A stretch of 64,000 bases of DNA from NCBI GenBank assembly GCA_937928045.1, contig CALFWO010000032.1, positions 86,053 through 150,052 of the forward strand, read 5' to 3'. The translations under genes were made by a program, and so were the position numbers. Under the pieces are notes generated by a model. The model was given only the letters and a program-made list of their open reading frames with translations, ran no database searches and had not been told where the DNA came from. Source of the DNA: an uncultured Saprospiraceae bacterium. GTDB taxonomy: Bacteria; Bacteroidota; Bacteroidia; Chitinophagales; Saprospiraceae. This document shows, piece after piece, positions 1 to 8,749 of this stretch. Positions within the stretch are counted from its first letter, which is position 1; each line of letters starts with the position of its first letter.

Positions 1-1
1 T

Positions 2-487
2 AATTCAAGAGATACAATCGGAGTTGGAAAAATAATTTTATCCGAAACTTCAAAGGAGTATCAGCAATTTGAAGTTGATATTAACTATTCCAACGATCTT
101 AAAACTCCCGATACCGTAATAATAATTTTAGCAAAAGAAAGATTTGGGTTTGATGTACCTCCAGCATGCTTGGAATGTGGTCATGTTTTTTTCGACAATC
201 TAAATTTTTCGAACAAACTTAGTGCACTCAATTTACCTGACGATCAACTACGCCTGGAAGTTTACCCTAATCCGGCAGATGAAGATTTTTGGGTACATAC
301 AAATTGTGAGGAGTGCAGTTTAGATCTTAGCTTTTACAATTCCCAAGGAAAATTGATTCAACGCCTTCTGAATGTAAGTAACAAGACAAGAATTGAAACC
401 TCAAACTTTTCAAAAGGAATATATTTTATCACTTTGCAAAATAGAACAACAAGTTCAAGCATTTCGAATAAATTGATTATCCAGTAG
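2..487 (+). CDS. C-terminal part of a T9SS type A secreted protein (5' truncated)
   Basis: The frame is open from the left edge of the window to the stop at 485-487, so the gene starts outside the window. About 161 codons are visible. The first half has a short beta-rich pattern with 'TPDTVIIILA' and 'FFDNLNF', which resembles the carbohydrate-module-like (PCMD-like) region often found just before the sorting tail in Bacteroidota secreted proteins. The last ~75 residues are a typical T9SS type A sorting domain: 'YPNPADEDF', a central 'SFYNSQGKLIQ' strand, and 'FSKGIYFITLQN' near the end. By family knowledge this tail directs transport across the outer membrane and attachment to the cell surface. 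The internal ATG at 170 is not the true start because the reading frame continues upstream with the same character. The function of the mature protein cannot be told from this fragment. Confidence 0.8.
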   Translation, partial: NSRDTIGVGKIILSETSKEYQQFEVDINYSNDLKTPDTVIIILAKERFGFDVPPACLECGHVFFDNLNFSNKLSALNLPDDQLRLEVYPNPADEDFWVHTNCEECSLDLSFYNSQGKLIQRLLNVSNKTRIETSNFSKGIYFITLQNRTTSSSISNKLIIQ

Positions 488-533
488 AAAAATTAAAACA
501 ACAAATAGAATTCAACAACTAAAATTTTTAGCC

Positions 534-875
534 ATGAGAATATTAATGCTAGGTTTAACCATCATGCTTTTTGTTATTTCATGTGAAGAACCTATTGATC
601 CGCCAATTGATTGTACAGGAGAATGTTTATTTACTAAAACAGATGCCACTGGCATCATTAGTTTTACGAATTGTTATGACAAATGGTCCATTACCTTTGA
701 CGCTGACAGTCTTCAAGCAATCATTATTAACCCTGATTCTAAGTTGGAAGTTGAAGGTCTTAAGATTGAAGTCAGCGGAATATTTTACGACAATGACTTC
801 CCATTTTTAATGCCAGATCCTCCAGGGCCCATCCAACATAAATTGGAGATCAGAAAATATCAAGTTCTTGATTAA
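534..875 (+). CDS. Small putative lipoprotein, unknown function
   Basis: This 113-residue protein begins with a short hydrophobic signal ending in the lipobox 'VISC' (Cys17), so it is probably a lipoprotein. The mature part contains four further cysteines or acidic patches ('DCTGECLF', 'TNCYDKW') and a proline-rich segment 'PDPPGPIQHK'. I recognise no family. It lies 46 bases after the stop of the T9SS protein upstream and is followed by a strong terminator, so the two may share a transcript. The start is supported by the signal peptide beginning directly at this ATG. Confidence 0.65.
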   Translation: MRILMLGLTIMLFVISCEEPIDPPIDCTGECLFTKTDATGIISFTNCYDKWSITFDADSLQAIIINPDSKLEVEGLKIEVSGIFYDNDFPFLMPDPPGPIQHKLEIRKYQVLD

Positions 876-893
876 GAAATAAGCGAACAGCAA

Positions 894-934
894 TAAAAAA
901 GGCTTCCAATAAAATATCATTGGAAGCCTTTTTA
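894..934. terminator. Bidirectional intrinsic terminator
   Basis: A 10-base-pair perfect stem (901-910 with 919-928, GGCTTCCAAT against its complement) with an 8-base loop is flanked by an A-run on the left and a T-run on the right. It lies between the converging lipoprotein gene and pgk and can end transcription from both sides. Confidence 0.85.
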
Positions 935-949
935 TAATTTTAAGAATAG

Positions 950-2152
950 TTATTTCTGCATAGCAGCGATCCCAGGCAAAGTTTTGCCTTCTAAAAATTC
1001 GAGCATTGCTCCACCACCGGTTGATACGTAACTCACTTCATCTGCCAGTCCCATTTGATTAACTGCTGCAACTGAGTCTCCTCCACCTACTAATGAGAAT
1101 GCGCCTTTTTTTGTTGCCTTTGCTACTGCTTTCGCAATGGCCTTGGTTCCTTTTGCATAAGGTTTCATTTCAAATACGCCCATTGGACCATTCCATAACA
1201 AGGTCTTACTTTCCAATATTACTTTTGAAAAAGCTTTCTGCGCATCTGGACCTATGTCAAGTCCCATCCACCCTTTATTAATCTTATTCGAATCTTTGAC
1301 TTCCCTTTTAGCTTTTGCACTGAATTGATCTGCGATGGTAGAATCTTTTGGCAAGTAAATATTTACTTTTCTTTTTTCTGCCTTCTTCAGCAATCTCAAA
1401 GCCAGTTTAAGTTTATCTTCTTCCACTAAGCTATTTCCGGTTCTTCCACCTTTGGCTTTGATAAAAGTATAAGCCATTCCACCACCTACTATAATATTGT
1501 CAGCGAATTCAATGAGTCGATCCAATAATAAAATCTTGTCAGAGACTTTTGCTCCACCCACAATTGCAGTTACTGGTCTTTCAGGATCATTGATAACCTT
1601 GTTTGCATTTTCAATTTCTGCAGACATTAAAAACCCAAAAGACTTACTTCTTGCGCCAAAGTACTTGGCAACTGTAGCAGTACTGGAGTGTGCTCTGTGC
1701 GCTGTTCCGAAGGCATCATTGATATAGATCTGTCCAAGCTTTGACATTTCCTTTGCTAAGGCTTCATCACCTTTTGTTTCCCCTTTGTTAAATCTTGTGT
1801 TTTCTACAAGTAAAATCTCGCCTGGCTTTAACGCTTTGGCCATTTTATTGGCAACCTTGCCAACTGTCTCTGGACAGAATTGAACTTTCTTCCTAAGCTT
1901 TTTAGAAAGGTGACCTCTAAGATGTTCAAGGGTAAATTTCTTAACATTAATAGATCCGTCTTCATTCAATTTTTTCTGAGGACGTCCTAAGTGAGACATG
2001 ATCACGACAGCAGCTCCGCTCTTTAGTAGATACTTTATAGTAGGCAAGGCTCTTTGGATTCTGGTGTCATCCGTTATTTTATTATTCTTATCGAGCGGTA
2101 CATTAAAGTCCACTCGAATTAAAACACGCTTATTGGTTACCTTAATGTTCAT
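950..2152 (-). CDS. pgk: Phosphoglycerate kinase
   Basis: The enzyme transfers the acyl phosphate of 1,3-bisphosphoglycerate to ADP in glycolysis, in the cytoplasm. The 400-residue product has the expected N-terminal motif 'RVLIRVDFNVPLD', the substrate-binding 'SHLGRP', 'NDAFGTAHRAHSS', the 'VGGAKVSDK' motif and the C-terminal nucleotide-binding 'VGGGDSVAAV' followed by 'STGGGAMLEFLEG'. Its length fits bacterial PGKs (about 390-400). A longer frame could begin with GTG at 2182, but that codon lies within the terminator hairpin at 2177-2206 and adds residues foreign to the family; the ATG at 2152, preceded by A-rich sequence, is the better start. gapA lies just upstream on the same strand, the common glycolytic pairing. 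Confidence 0.95.
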   Translation of the reverse strand: MNIKVTNKRVLIRVDFNVPLDKNNKITDDTRIQRALPTIKYLLKSGAAVVIMSHLGRPQKKLNEDGSINVKKFTLEHLRGHLSKKLRKKVQFCPETVGKVANKMAKALKPGEILLVENTRFNKGETKGDEALAKEMSKLGQIYINDAFGTAHRAHSSTATVAKYFGARSKSFGFLMSAEIENANKVINDPERPVTAIVGGAKVSDKILLLDRLIEFADNIIVGGGMAYTFIKAKGGRTGNSLVEEDKLKLALRLLKKAEKRKVNIYLPKDSTIADQFSAKAKREVKDSNKINKGWMGLDIGPDAQKAFSKVILESKTLLWNGPMGVFEMKPYAKGTKAIAKAVAKATKKGAFSLVGGGDSVAAVNQMGLADEVSYVSTGGGAMLEFLEGKTLPGIAAMQK

Positions 2153-2176
2153 ATTTAATTTTTGACGAAAATAAAA

Positions 2177-2206
2177 AAACACTGTCGAAATTTCCGACAG
2201 TGTTTT
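2177..2206 (-). terminator. Intrinsic terminator (possible attenuator) between gapA and pgk
   Basis: An 11-base-pair perfect stem (2177-2187 with 2195-2205) with a 7-base loop reads on the minus strand as a GC-containing hairpin followed by seven T residues. It follows the gapA stop by about 20 bases and ends about 25 bases before the pgk ATG. This leaves almost no room for a separate pgk promoter, so pgk is either transcribed by read-through or from a promoter overlapping the T-run, where a near-consensus -7 box (TATTTTCG, 2166-2173 on the minus strand) is visible. Confidence 0.75.
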
Positions 2207-2226
2207 ATAAAATTGTAGTATGAGAA

Positions 2227-3330
2227 TTACTTTTTCTTAGTTGTCTTCTTTGTTGCCTTTTTCTTAGCAGACTTCTTAGTCGATTTTTTCTTTGACGTCA
2301 CTTTCTTAACAGCAGATTTCTTTGTTGGTTTATGACCAGCGATTTTAATCGCTAAACCAGCCAATCTTGCAGAATATCCAGCTTCGTTGTCATACCAACT
2401 CACTACTTTTAAAAGTTGGCCATTCACTTCTGTAATTTGGCTATCAAAAATAGAACTGTATGGATTTCCAATGATATCACTTGAAACGATTGGCGCTGTT
2501 TCATATTGAAGGATTCCCTTCATTGCACCTTTAGCTGCTGCTGCAAATTTTTTATTTACGGCTTCTGCTGTCGTTTTTTTCTTAATAATTACGTTCATCT
2601 CAATCAGGGATCCAGTAATTACAGGAACTCTAACCGCCATGGCAGATAACTTACCTGAAACAGCAGGATATACTTTTGAAACTGCACTTGCAGCTCCAGT
2701 ACTGGTAGGCACTATATTAAATGCTGCAGCTCTGGCTCTTCGTAAATCACTATGAGGAGCATCCTGGATTCTCTGGTCCGCAGTGTAAGCGTGAGTTGTA
2801 GTCATTGATCCTTGAACCAATCCAAAATTTTCGTCAATTATTTTGACAACAGGCGCCAAACAATTGGTAGTACAAGAAGCATTTGAAAAAATCTTCTTAT
2901 TGAAATTCACCTCATGATCGTTCACTCCTAGAACAACCGTTTGAATATCACCACCTTTTGCTGGAGCTGATATAATTACCTTCTTTGCTCCTGCCTTAAC
3001 ATGAAGACCGGCACTTTCCTCTGTTCTAAAAATCCCTGTACACTCAAGTACCAAATCAACTTTCATTTTTTTCCAAGGCAAGTTTGCCGGATTACGCTCT
3101 GTCAAAGCGGCAATCTTTTTTCGCCCGACAATAATATGAGAATCAGTAGAAGATACTTTATCTGTTAGTTGACCTTGGGCCGAATCGTATTTTAACAAAT
3201 GTGCTAATGTTGCATTGTCTGTCAAATCGTTGATTGCAACAACTTCAACATTTCTGCTTTTCATCAATGCTCGGAAAGTCAATCGACCGATTCTTCCGAA
3301 ACCATTAATAGCTATTCTTTTGGCTGCCAT
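2227..3330 (-). CDS. gapA: Glyceraldehyde-3-phosphate dehydrogenase, type I, with lysine-rich C-terminal tail
   Basis: The enzyme oxidises glyceraldehyde-3-phosphate to 1,3-bisphosphoglycerate with NAD in glycolysis. The N-terminus has the Rossmann motif 'INGFGRIGRL'; the active-site motif 'SNASCTTNCLAP' places the catalytic Cys at residue 153, and His180 lies in 'TTTHAYTADQ'. The fold ends with 'WYDNEAGYSARLAGLA', where ordinary GAPDHs stop near residue 332. Here a further 35 residues follow (333-367) made almost only of Lys, Thr, Ser and Ala, in KKxxKK patterns like bacterial histone H1-like proteins. The tail is in frame, with no sign of frameshift. It might bind nucleic acid or polyanions, but that is inference. 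A predicted -7 box lies about 100 bases upstream. Confidence 0.95.
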   Translation of the reverse strand: MAAKRIAINGFGRIGRLTFRALMKSRNVEVVAINDLTDNATLAHLLKYDSAQGQLTDKVSSTDSHIIVGRKKIAALTERNPANLPWKKMKVDLVLECTGIFRTEESAGLHVKAGAKKVIISAPAKGGDIQTVVLGVNDHEVNFNKKIFSNASCTTNCLAPVVKIIDENFGLVQGSMTTTHAYTADQRIQDAPHSDLRRARAAAFNIVPTSTGAASAVSKVYPAVSGKLSAMAVRVPVITGSLIEMNVIIKKKTTAEAVNKKFAAAAKGAMKGILQYETAPIVSSDIIGNPYSSIFDSQITEVNGQLLKVVSWYDNEAGYSARLAGLAIKIAGHKPTKKSAVKKVTSKKKSTKKSAKKKATKKTTKKK

Positions 3331-3433
3331 GTGTGTTCTATTAGAAAGTGAATCAATAATTAAGTCCTAGAACTATGAAAGAACGAATATCTTGCCTAGT
3401 TAGTGTAAAATGGACAATAATTGTACAAAGAAA

Positions 3434-3441
3434 CAAAATTA
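3434..3441 (-). promoter_or_regulatory. Candidate -7 box for gapA
   Basis: The minus strand reads TAATTTTG, matching the Bacteroidota TAnnTTTG element, about 104 bases before the gapA start. No clear -33 TTG element at the right spacing is visible, so this rests on one box only. Confidence 0.35.
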
Positions 3442-3514
3442 AAACCAATAAATAGGAGTAAAGTTTAATATCTATTGGAAATAATCCGATAAGGGTCTAT
3501 TTTCAATTTAGGGC

Positions 3515-3552
3515 AAAAAAAAACCTTGCTCATATAAAATATGAACAAGGTT
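3515..3552 (-). terminator. Intrinsic terminator of tRNA-Glu
   Basis: A 13-base-pair stem with one G-U pair (3522-3534 with 3540-3552) is followed on the minus strand by a run of about nine T residues. It begins about 10 bases after the tRNA 3' end and so probably ends the tRNA transcript. Confidence 0.8.
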
Positions 3553-3561
3553 GTGATTATG

Positions 3562-3633
3562 CAGCCCATAGGAGAATCGAACTCCTGTTACCAGGATGAA
3601 AACCTGACGTCCTAACCACTAGACGAATGGGCC
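3562..3633 (-). tRNA. tRNA-Glu (anticodon TTC)
   Basis: On the minus strand the sequence folds as a 72-base cloverleaf. The acceptor stem pairs GGCCCAT with ATGGGCT (one G-U pair), followed by discriminator G. The D-arm is the usual 'GTCTAGTGGTTAGGAC'. The anticodon arm has stem CAGG/CCTG and loop TTTTCAT, giving anticodon TTC (Glu). The T-arm has stem AGGAG/CTCCT around TTCGATT. CCA is not encoded. Confidence 0.95.
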
Positions 3634-3756
3634 AATTTGACTAAGAAAAAGAGTAAATTTTGGACTTTTCCAATACCCTTCTTTCAAAAGCAACGCAAAT
3701 ATATGGCGTTCTAAATTCAAAATCAAAAGAACGATCATTTTTTTCTAACTAATATC

Positions 3757-6700
3757 CTACTTCAATATAAGCCATCTGCTTGTTCCGCTCATAGCCTTCT
3801 CATTTTCAAGCTGTAAGAAATAAAGTCCTTGCTCGCATGATCTGCAGTTTACTTGAATATTTTTATCTCCAATGCTAATAAACTCAACATCTTCTACCCT
3901 TTGGCCCAAAGCATTTCTCAATTCCATCGTTTTAGGGAAGTCTTTGGCCGCTTTCAAAGTAATTATTGCTTGGCCATTTGAAGGATTTGGAAAAAGTTCA
4001 AATTCCAAAGAATTGATCGTCAAAGTTGATACATCTTCACAGCCATTTGGGATTCCATCGCCGTCATCATCTAACAAATCATCAAATCCAGGACAAACGT
4101 CGTCTGCATCACAAACTGTATCATTATCCTCATCTGCAAATACGCCAACACAATCGCAGTTTGCATTAAAGGCATCATCCTCTGTACAATTATCACCATC
4201 ATCGCAAGCATCACCTGCAATACAAGTGGCCTCAAAAATTGGGGTTAACGAAGCATCGACTCCAGAAATAAATTGTATCTCAGCATCAGTTACTCCTGTT
4301 TCTTCCCAACGAATGAACTCAAATCCTTGATTGGGAATAGCTTTTACTGTTAAAGGAATATTTTGAAAATAAGTTCCTTTATGATTTAATGGAACTTCCA
4401 TTTCATTCCAATTCACAACAACCTTTCCTCTAGTTTCTGAATCCACATTAAAAGTCAATTCATAATTGTCACCCAATCCAAATTGATCAGCTAGATGTTC
4501 TCTCATAAATGAAGGACGCTCCAAGTAAAAACCAAGATATTCATCTGTCCAAGCATTCCAAGCAATCATACTACCGCCCATTACGGAAAAGGCTGGATCA
4601 ACTCCATCCCATCTTGCGATATGTCGCGGTGCATTTGGAGAAAAAAGCGCAACCGTTTCATCGATTGCAGCTGTTACTGAATCACTATCGTAAGTGATAT
4701 CCATAATAGAACATGTCCTTTGTGCAAATTCTTGATAAAATGCTTCGTTCTCAAAAGCCTTCCTTAAGAACAACACCGCATCAGAATTATACGGAGGAGT
4801 CATATTCACTGGATCTGTGATTGCTTCGAGTGTATTAAAATGCTGATAGGATAATTGAGCTGTAGTGAAGTCAATGTGCGTACTACAATCGGTATCAGCA
4901 ATTCCATATCTCCATTTTTCTCCAGCCTTTTGTTCTTTCCACACTGTAATGTTATTATTGGGAAAATCACAATTAGCCATAAAAGTCATGACAGACCAAT
5001 AGTTAATGAAATTGTTAATGTCAACTTGATCCGCAAAGTTGTCATATTGGCTTTGATTACTTAAATCTGCTGTCTGCATCCAATTAAAAAGAACATTATA
5101 TTCAGCATCTGTTCCTTCCTTTACATCCGCATAAGTCAACCCTGGTGACTTGACGATATTTACTTTGTTAAGACTTGTCCCCTTATTTTCATTGAAGTAG
5201 TACTTTGTATATTTTTCTCGGATATTGTAAATACCCCAAAATTCTCCATTTAAAAACAACAAAGTGGGCTGACCAGCCTGAGTTTCAACATCCAATTTTC
5301 CCGTCAATAACTTCTGATTCAATAAGTCTCTAAAACCAAGTCTAGAAAAATCTTGTCCTGAGTTTCTTAATTTCAATCTAAAGAAGTCATCATTGTTTTC
5401 CCTATTTGAAAAAATAGGATATTCAATTTTTCCATCGCCATACATTTGCTCGCGTAAATTAACGGCCAAACTTTTCATTGGAAAATTTCTTGAACAGGCA
5501 CCGGTAACTTTCACACCAACATTTTCATCAAAAGCTATTTCACCATCTGGCAATATCATTTTTAAATTGGCCGGGCGTTCCCAATCCTGAGCATAGTTAG
5601 CAGGAAAGGCTACACAGCCGTCAATAATTCCATTGGTTCCAACTACATAAATTCCGATTTCATCATCAAAGAAATTGTCCGGCGCTGTTGTCATGAACAA
5701 AGCTGGAATATTCAAATCTTCATCAATCAGATAAGCTTTATTCGCATCTTGAGAAACGGCAAAACCACTTTTTACTGCAACCGCTCGAAGTGCAGAATTT
5801 GCAGTTATTGAAACTGGTCCAGTGTATGATGTACTCGACGAAGTCGGAATATCTCCATTCAATGTGTAGTATATATCAACGCCAGAATCATTGTGCGTAA
5901 TCGTGGTCATTTGCATTCCAGTATAATGTCCAGACTCCAATTCAATGATTGGTTTCTCTAGATATCCCAATGCTCCAGAATTGGTAGCTTTCGGTGTTAT
6001 TTCTCCAAATAGTTGAAGATTGTTAGTTCCATCCGGCAAACGACCGTAAGTAGATTGAAAAGGGATTTCATCCCAAGCCAAAGAATCAATTATTCTAAAT
6101 CCTGTTGTAGTCTGCTGGACCAATCCTAACCAATCTCCGCTTCCTTGGATTTTAAAGTTAGCATGATCAGAGCCCTCTTCAGTATCGTCATCTAGAAAAA
6201 ATGTAATATAACCTCCAGGTTGTATATCTCTTCCAAATGGTAAATTCCATTTGTCTAGATCTCCCTTGTCATCTGTTAAATATAAACCTGTTGTATTAAT
6301 TACATCGTTAGAACTATTGTATAATTCTACCCAATCTTCTGGATCTCCAGATTCGTCAAGGAAGTTTGTTCCTGCCGCTGCTATTTCATTAATGAAAAGA
6401 TCATTGACTTCCGTATCAGGAATTTCAACTGTTCCTCTTATGATAAACTTTGCGCTTGCGTCAGGATTTCCTTCGAAGGATTCTGCATCCCTCTGACCAG
6501 TTCCTTCAATGTTAAAATAAGCGTTGCTACCAGAAACCCAGTTGGCTTGATTAATCCAAGTTGATACCAAAGGAGCTAAATTAGGAGTCCTTTGCTTTTC
6601 AGTGACTTCTCCGGTTAACCAAGGATCAACTTGCCAGTCAACTGTATTCAAAAGATAATTTCTGTTGGTAATATTATTCGCTGTCGTTGTAAAAGTTTCA

Positions 6701-7476
6701 GCGAAAATATCGCTTCCCATTTTTACCGTATAATTCGCAGGACTACTTTGATCATTATACGCCGAGAATTGAATAAATGCTTCTGTAACAGTTGCATTTT
6801 TATCTAAACCAATATTCGTAAATCTTAATCCTGCAGAAAGTGGTGTTCCAGAATCTTGTCCTAAATTTAAAAGAGGCTTTGTCAATCCCATCGTACCAAA
6901 AAACTCATTGGCATCATCAGATCCTTGATTGATTGGACTGGTAATTTCGAAAGGCACAGCTATGCTTCCACCGGAGATATTTGTAGATCCTGGTGTGGGA
7001 GTTGGAAAAAATTCTAGATTAGGATTAGCATCAGGAAATCGCCCATAGGAAACATCCGAACCTTGTGCAGGAAATCCAACTTGGTCAATTATTGTTGAAC
7101 CATCAGGTCCAACAATAAGAACGGATTCTCCACCGCCCGATAATTTAAATTCTAAATGAGTAGGCCCTTGTCCCCCATCATTATCGGCCCAAAGTATCAA
7201 GTAACCATTTGCAGGAATTATAACTTCACTGCCAGAATTTGCCGGAATTTGCCACTTGGTTAAATCATTCTCGTCATCAGTTAAATAATGCTCAGACAGG
7301 TCGAATGAAGACCCAGAAGTATTATGCAATTCTATCCAATCGTCAAACTCTCCAAAATCATCAGCCAAAAAGGATTCATTCGAAGCCATCCACTCGTTGA
7401 TAACAACTTGTGCATTTAACGACAAAGAAAATATAGTAAGTATTACTGTCAGAAGTAATAGGGGAAGTGCTCTCAT
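3757..7476 (-). CDS. Giant T9SS surface protein with two lamin-tail domains, a chitobiase-like module and a CotH kinase-like domain
   Basis: The 1239-residue protein has a signal peptide ending at about residue 22 ('LSLNAQ'). Domains by eye: lamin-tail domain at ~23-165 ('VVINEWMASN', 'DWIELHN', 'ILWADND'); a DNRLRE-like beta domain ~175-350; a second lamin-tail domain ~355-490 ('FINEIAAAG', 'DWVELYN'); a chitobiase/beta-hexosaminidase C-terminal-like module ~500-580 ('IYYTLNGDIPT'); a CotH-like domain ~590-930 ('FLNGEFWGIYNIREKY' and 'YGIADTDCS'); a Cys/Asp-rich thrombospondin type 3-like stretch ~1090-1150; and a type A sorting tail ('LFPNPSNGQ ... GLYFLQLEN'). CotH relatives are protein kinases with an atypical fold; whether this one phosphorylates anything is unknown. 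It stands alone between the tRNA and the nucleotide-sugar genes, with its own -7 box. Confidence 0.88.
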   Translation of the reverse strand: MRALPLLLLTVILTIFSLSLNAQVVINEWMASNESFLADDFGEFDDWIELHNTSGSSFDLSEHYLTDDENDLTKWQIPANSGSEVIIPANGYLILWADNDGGQGPTHLEFKLSGGGESVLIVGPDGSTIIDQVGFPAQGSDVSYGRFPDANPNLEFFPTPTPGSTNISGGSIAVPFEITSPINQGSDDANEFFGTMGLTKPLLNLGQDSGTPLSAGLRFTNIGLDKNATVTEAFIQFSAYNDQSSPANYTVKMGSDIFAETFTTTANNITNRNYLLNTVDWQVDPWLTGEVTEKQRTPNLAPLVSTWINQANWVSGSNAYFNIEGTGQRDAESFEGNPDASAKFIIRGTVEIPDTEVNDLFINEIAAAGTNFLDESGDPEDWVELYNSSNDVINTTGLYLTDDKGDLDKWNLPFGRDIQPGGYITFFLDDDTEEGSDHANFKIQGSGDWLGLVQQTTTGFRIIDSLAWDEIPFQSTYGRLPDGTNNLQLFGEITPKATNSGALGYLEKPIIELESGHYTGMQMTTITHNDSGVDIYYTLNGDIPTSSSTSYTGPVSITANSALRAVAVKSGFAVSQDANKAYLIDEDLNIPALFMTTAPDNFFDDEIGIYVVGTNGIIDGCVAFPANYAQDWERPANLKMILPDGEIAFDENVGVKVTGACSRNFPMKSLAVNLREQMYGDGKIEYPIFSNRENNDDFFRLKLRNSGQDFSRLGFRDLLNQKLLTGKLDVETQAGQPTLLFLNGEFWGIYNIREKYTKYYFNENKGTSLNKVNIVKSPGLTYADVKEGTDAEYNVLFNWMQTADLSNQSQYDNFADQVDINNFINYWSVMTFMANCDFPNNNITVWKEQKAGEKWRYGIADTDCSTHIDFTTAQLSYQHFNTLEAITDPVNMTPPYNSDAVLFLRKAFENEAFYQEFAQRTCSIMDITYDSDSVTAAIDETVALFSPNAPRHIARWDGVDPAFSVMGGSMIAWNAWTDEYLGFYLERPSFMREHLADQFGLGDNYELTFNVDSETRGKVVVNWNEMEVPLNHKGTYFQNIPLTVKAIPNQGFEFIRWEETGVTDAEIQFISGVDASLTPIFEATCIAGDACDDGDNCTEDDAFNANCDCVGVFADEDNDTVCDADDVCPGFDDLLDDDGDGIPNGCEDVSTLTINSLEFELFPNPSNGQAIITLKAAKDFPKTMELRNALGQRVEDVEFISIGDKNIQVNCRSCEQGLYFLQLENEKAMSGTSRWLILK

Positions 7477-7517
7477 ACTGATAGCTTATTTTATTAAGCA
7501 ATAAAACGGTGGGACCA

Positions 7518-7525
7518 CAAAGATA
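7518..7525 (-). promoter_or_regulatory. Candidate -7 box for the CotH/lamin-tail gene
   Basis: The minus strand reads TATCTTTG, a perfect TAnnTTTG match, 41 bases before the start codon of the CotH gene. A -33 element is not obvious. Confidence 0.5.
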
Positions 7526-7661
7526 GCAATATTCCCACTTGATTAACGATCTCTAACAATGAAGACAGCTGATTATCAAAATTTTATCAACAGCTTGAAT
7601 TCTATCGCCAGTATTTCTCTGAAATAGACAACAGATTCAATGATCAAACGAAGAAATGCAA

Positions 7662-8717
7662 TTATTCTCCGTATTGCTTAGTATAATATTTTTGGTAAGC
7701 ACCTGAAGTTACGTTTTCTAACCACTCCGAATTAGACAAATACCACTCGGCAGTTTTACGCAATCCTTCTTCTGCAAATACTGTTGGTTCCCAACCTAGT
7801 TCATTCATTAGCTTCGAAGCATCAATTGCATATCTACGATCATGACCTGGTCGATCTTTGACATAAGTGATTAATTGCTCAGAACTTCCAGCTGGACGAT
7901 CTAACAACTCATCCATCACTTTGCACAATGAATTAATAAGGTCAATATTTTTCCATTCGTTGTTTCCACCAATGTTATAGGTTTCTCCGTCTCTACCCTT
8001 CTCATAGATTAAATCGATTGCAATTGCATGATCGATAACCCAAAGCCAATCACGAGTGTACTTACCATCGCCATATACCGGCAATGGCTTTTCATTCTTG
8101 ATGTTGTGAATAAAAAGTGGTAACAATTTTTCAGGAAACTGATTTGGACCATAGTTATTCGAACAATTCGAAATGACGATTGGTAAACCATAAGTATGGT
8201 GATAAGCTCTTACCAAATGATCCGAACTTGCTTTTGAAGAAGAGTATGGTGATCGCGGATCATAGGCGGTAGTTTCAACAAAGAATCCAGTTTCACCTAG
8301 AGAACCATAAACTTCATCAGTGGAAACGTGATAAAACCTTTTTCCACTAAAATCTGTCCAATACTTTCTAGCGGCATTCAACAAATTCACCGTACCAACA
8401 ATGTTGGTTTTAATAAAACTCATTGGATCTTCAATAGACCGATCAACATGTGATTCAGCTGCCAAATGAATGACTCCATCAAATTGGTAATCCGCAAACA
8501 GTGTATCAATAAACTGCTCATCCACTATGTCTCCCTTAACAAAACTATAGTTATCGTTTGACTCGATATCAGAAAGATTTTCCAAATTACCGGCATAGGT
8601 CAATTTATCCAAATTGACTATTCGGTAGTTAGGATATTTATTAACCATCAGGCGGACCAAATGAGATCCAATGAATCCTGCGCCCCCAGTAATTAGTATT
8701 GTTTTATCAAAAGACAT
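7662..8717 (-). CDS. rfbB: dTDP-glucose 4,6-dehydratase
   Basis: The enzyme converts dTDP-glucose to dTDP-4-keto-6-deoxyglucose, the branch point for rhamnose and other 6-deoxysugars of LPS or exopolysaccharide. The 351-residue product is an extended short-chain dehydrogenase: NAD motif 'ITGGAGFIGSHL' at the N-terminus, the RfbB-typical 'LDKLTYAGNLENL', 'HLAAESHVDRSI', 'STDEVYGSLG', the catalytic 'YSSSK', and 'KDRPGHDRRYAID' near the C-terminus. Length matches the family (about 350). It follows the UDP-xylose synthase gene by 32 bases on the same strand, probably in one transcript. The partner genes rmlA, rmlC and rmlD are not in the window. Confidence 0.95.
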   Translation of the reverse strand: MSFDKTILITGGAGFIGSHLVRLMVNKYPNYRIVNLDKLTYAGNLENLSDIESNDNYSFVKGDIVDEQFIDTLFADYQFDGVIHLAAESHVDRSIEDPMSFIKTNIVGTVNLLNAARKYWTDFSGKRFYHVSTDEVYGSLGETGFFVETTAYDPRSPYSSSKASSDHLVRAYHHTYGLPIVISNCSNNYGPNQFPEKLLPLFIHNIKNEKPLPVYGDGKYTRDWLWVIDHAIAIDLIYEKGRDGETYNIGGNNEWKNIDLINSLCKVMDELLDRPAGSSEQLITYVKDRPGHDRRYAIDASKLMNELGWEPTVFAEEGLRKTAEWYLSNSEWLENVTSGAYQKYYTKQYGE

Positions 8718-8749
8718 AGTAAATGAGTATTTAGTTATCCAGTTATTTT

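Noticed and set aside
2150..2182. GTG start for pgk at 2182
   Set aside because: The codon lies inside the terminator hairpin, and the extra residues do not fit the family; the ATG at 2152 starts the conserved N-terminus.
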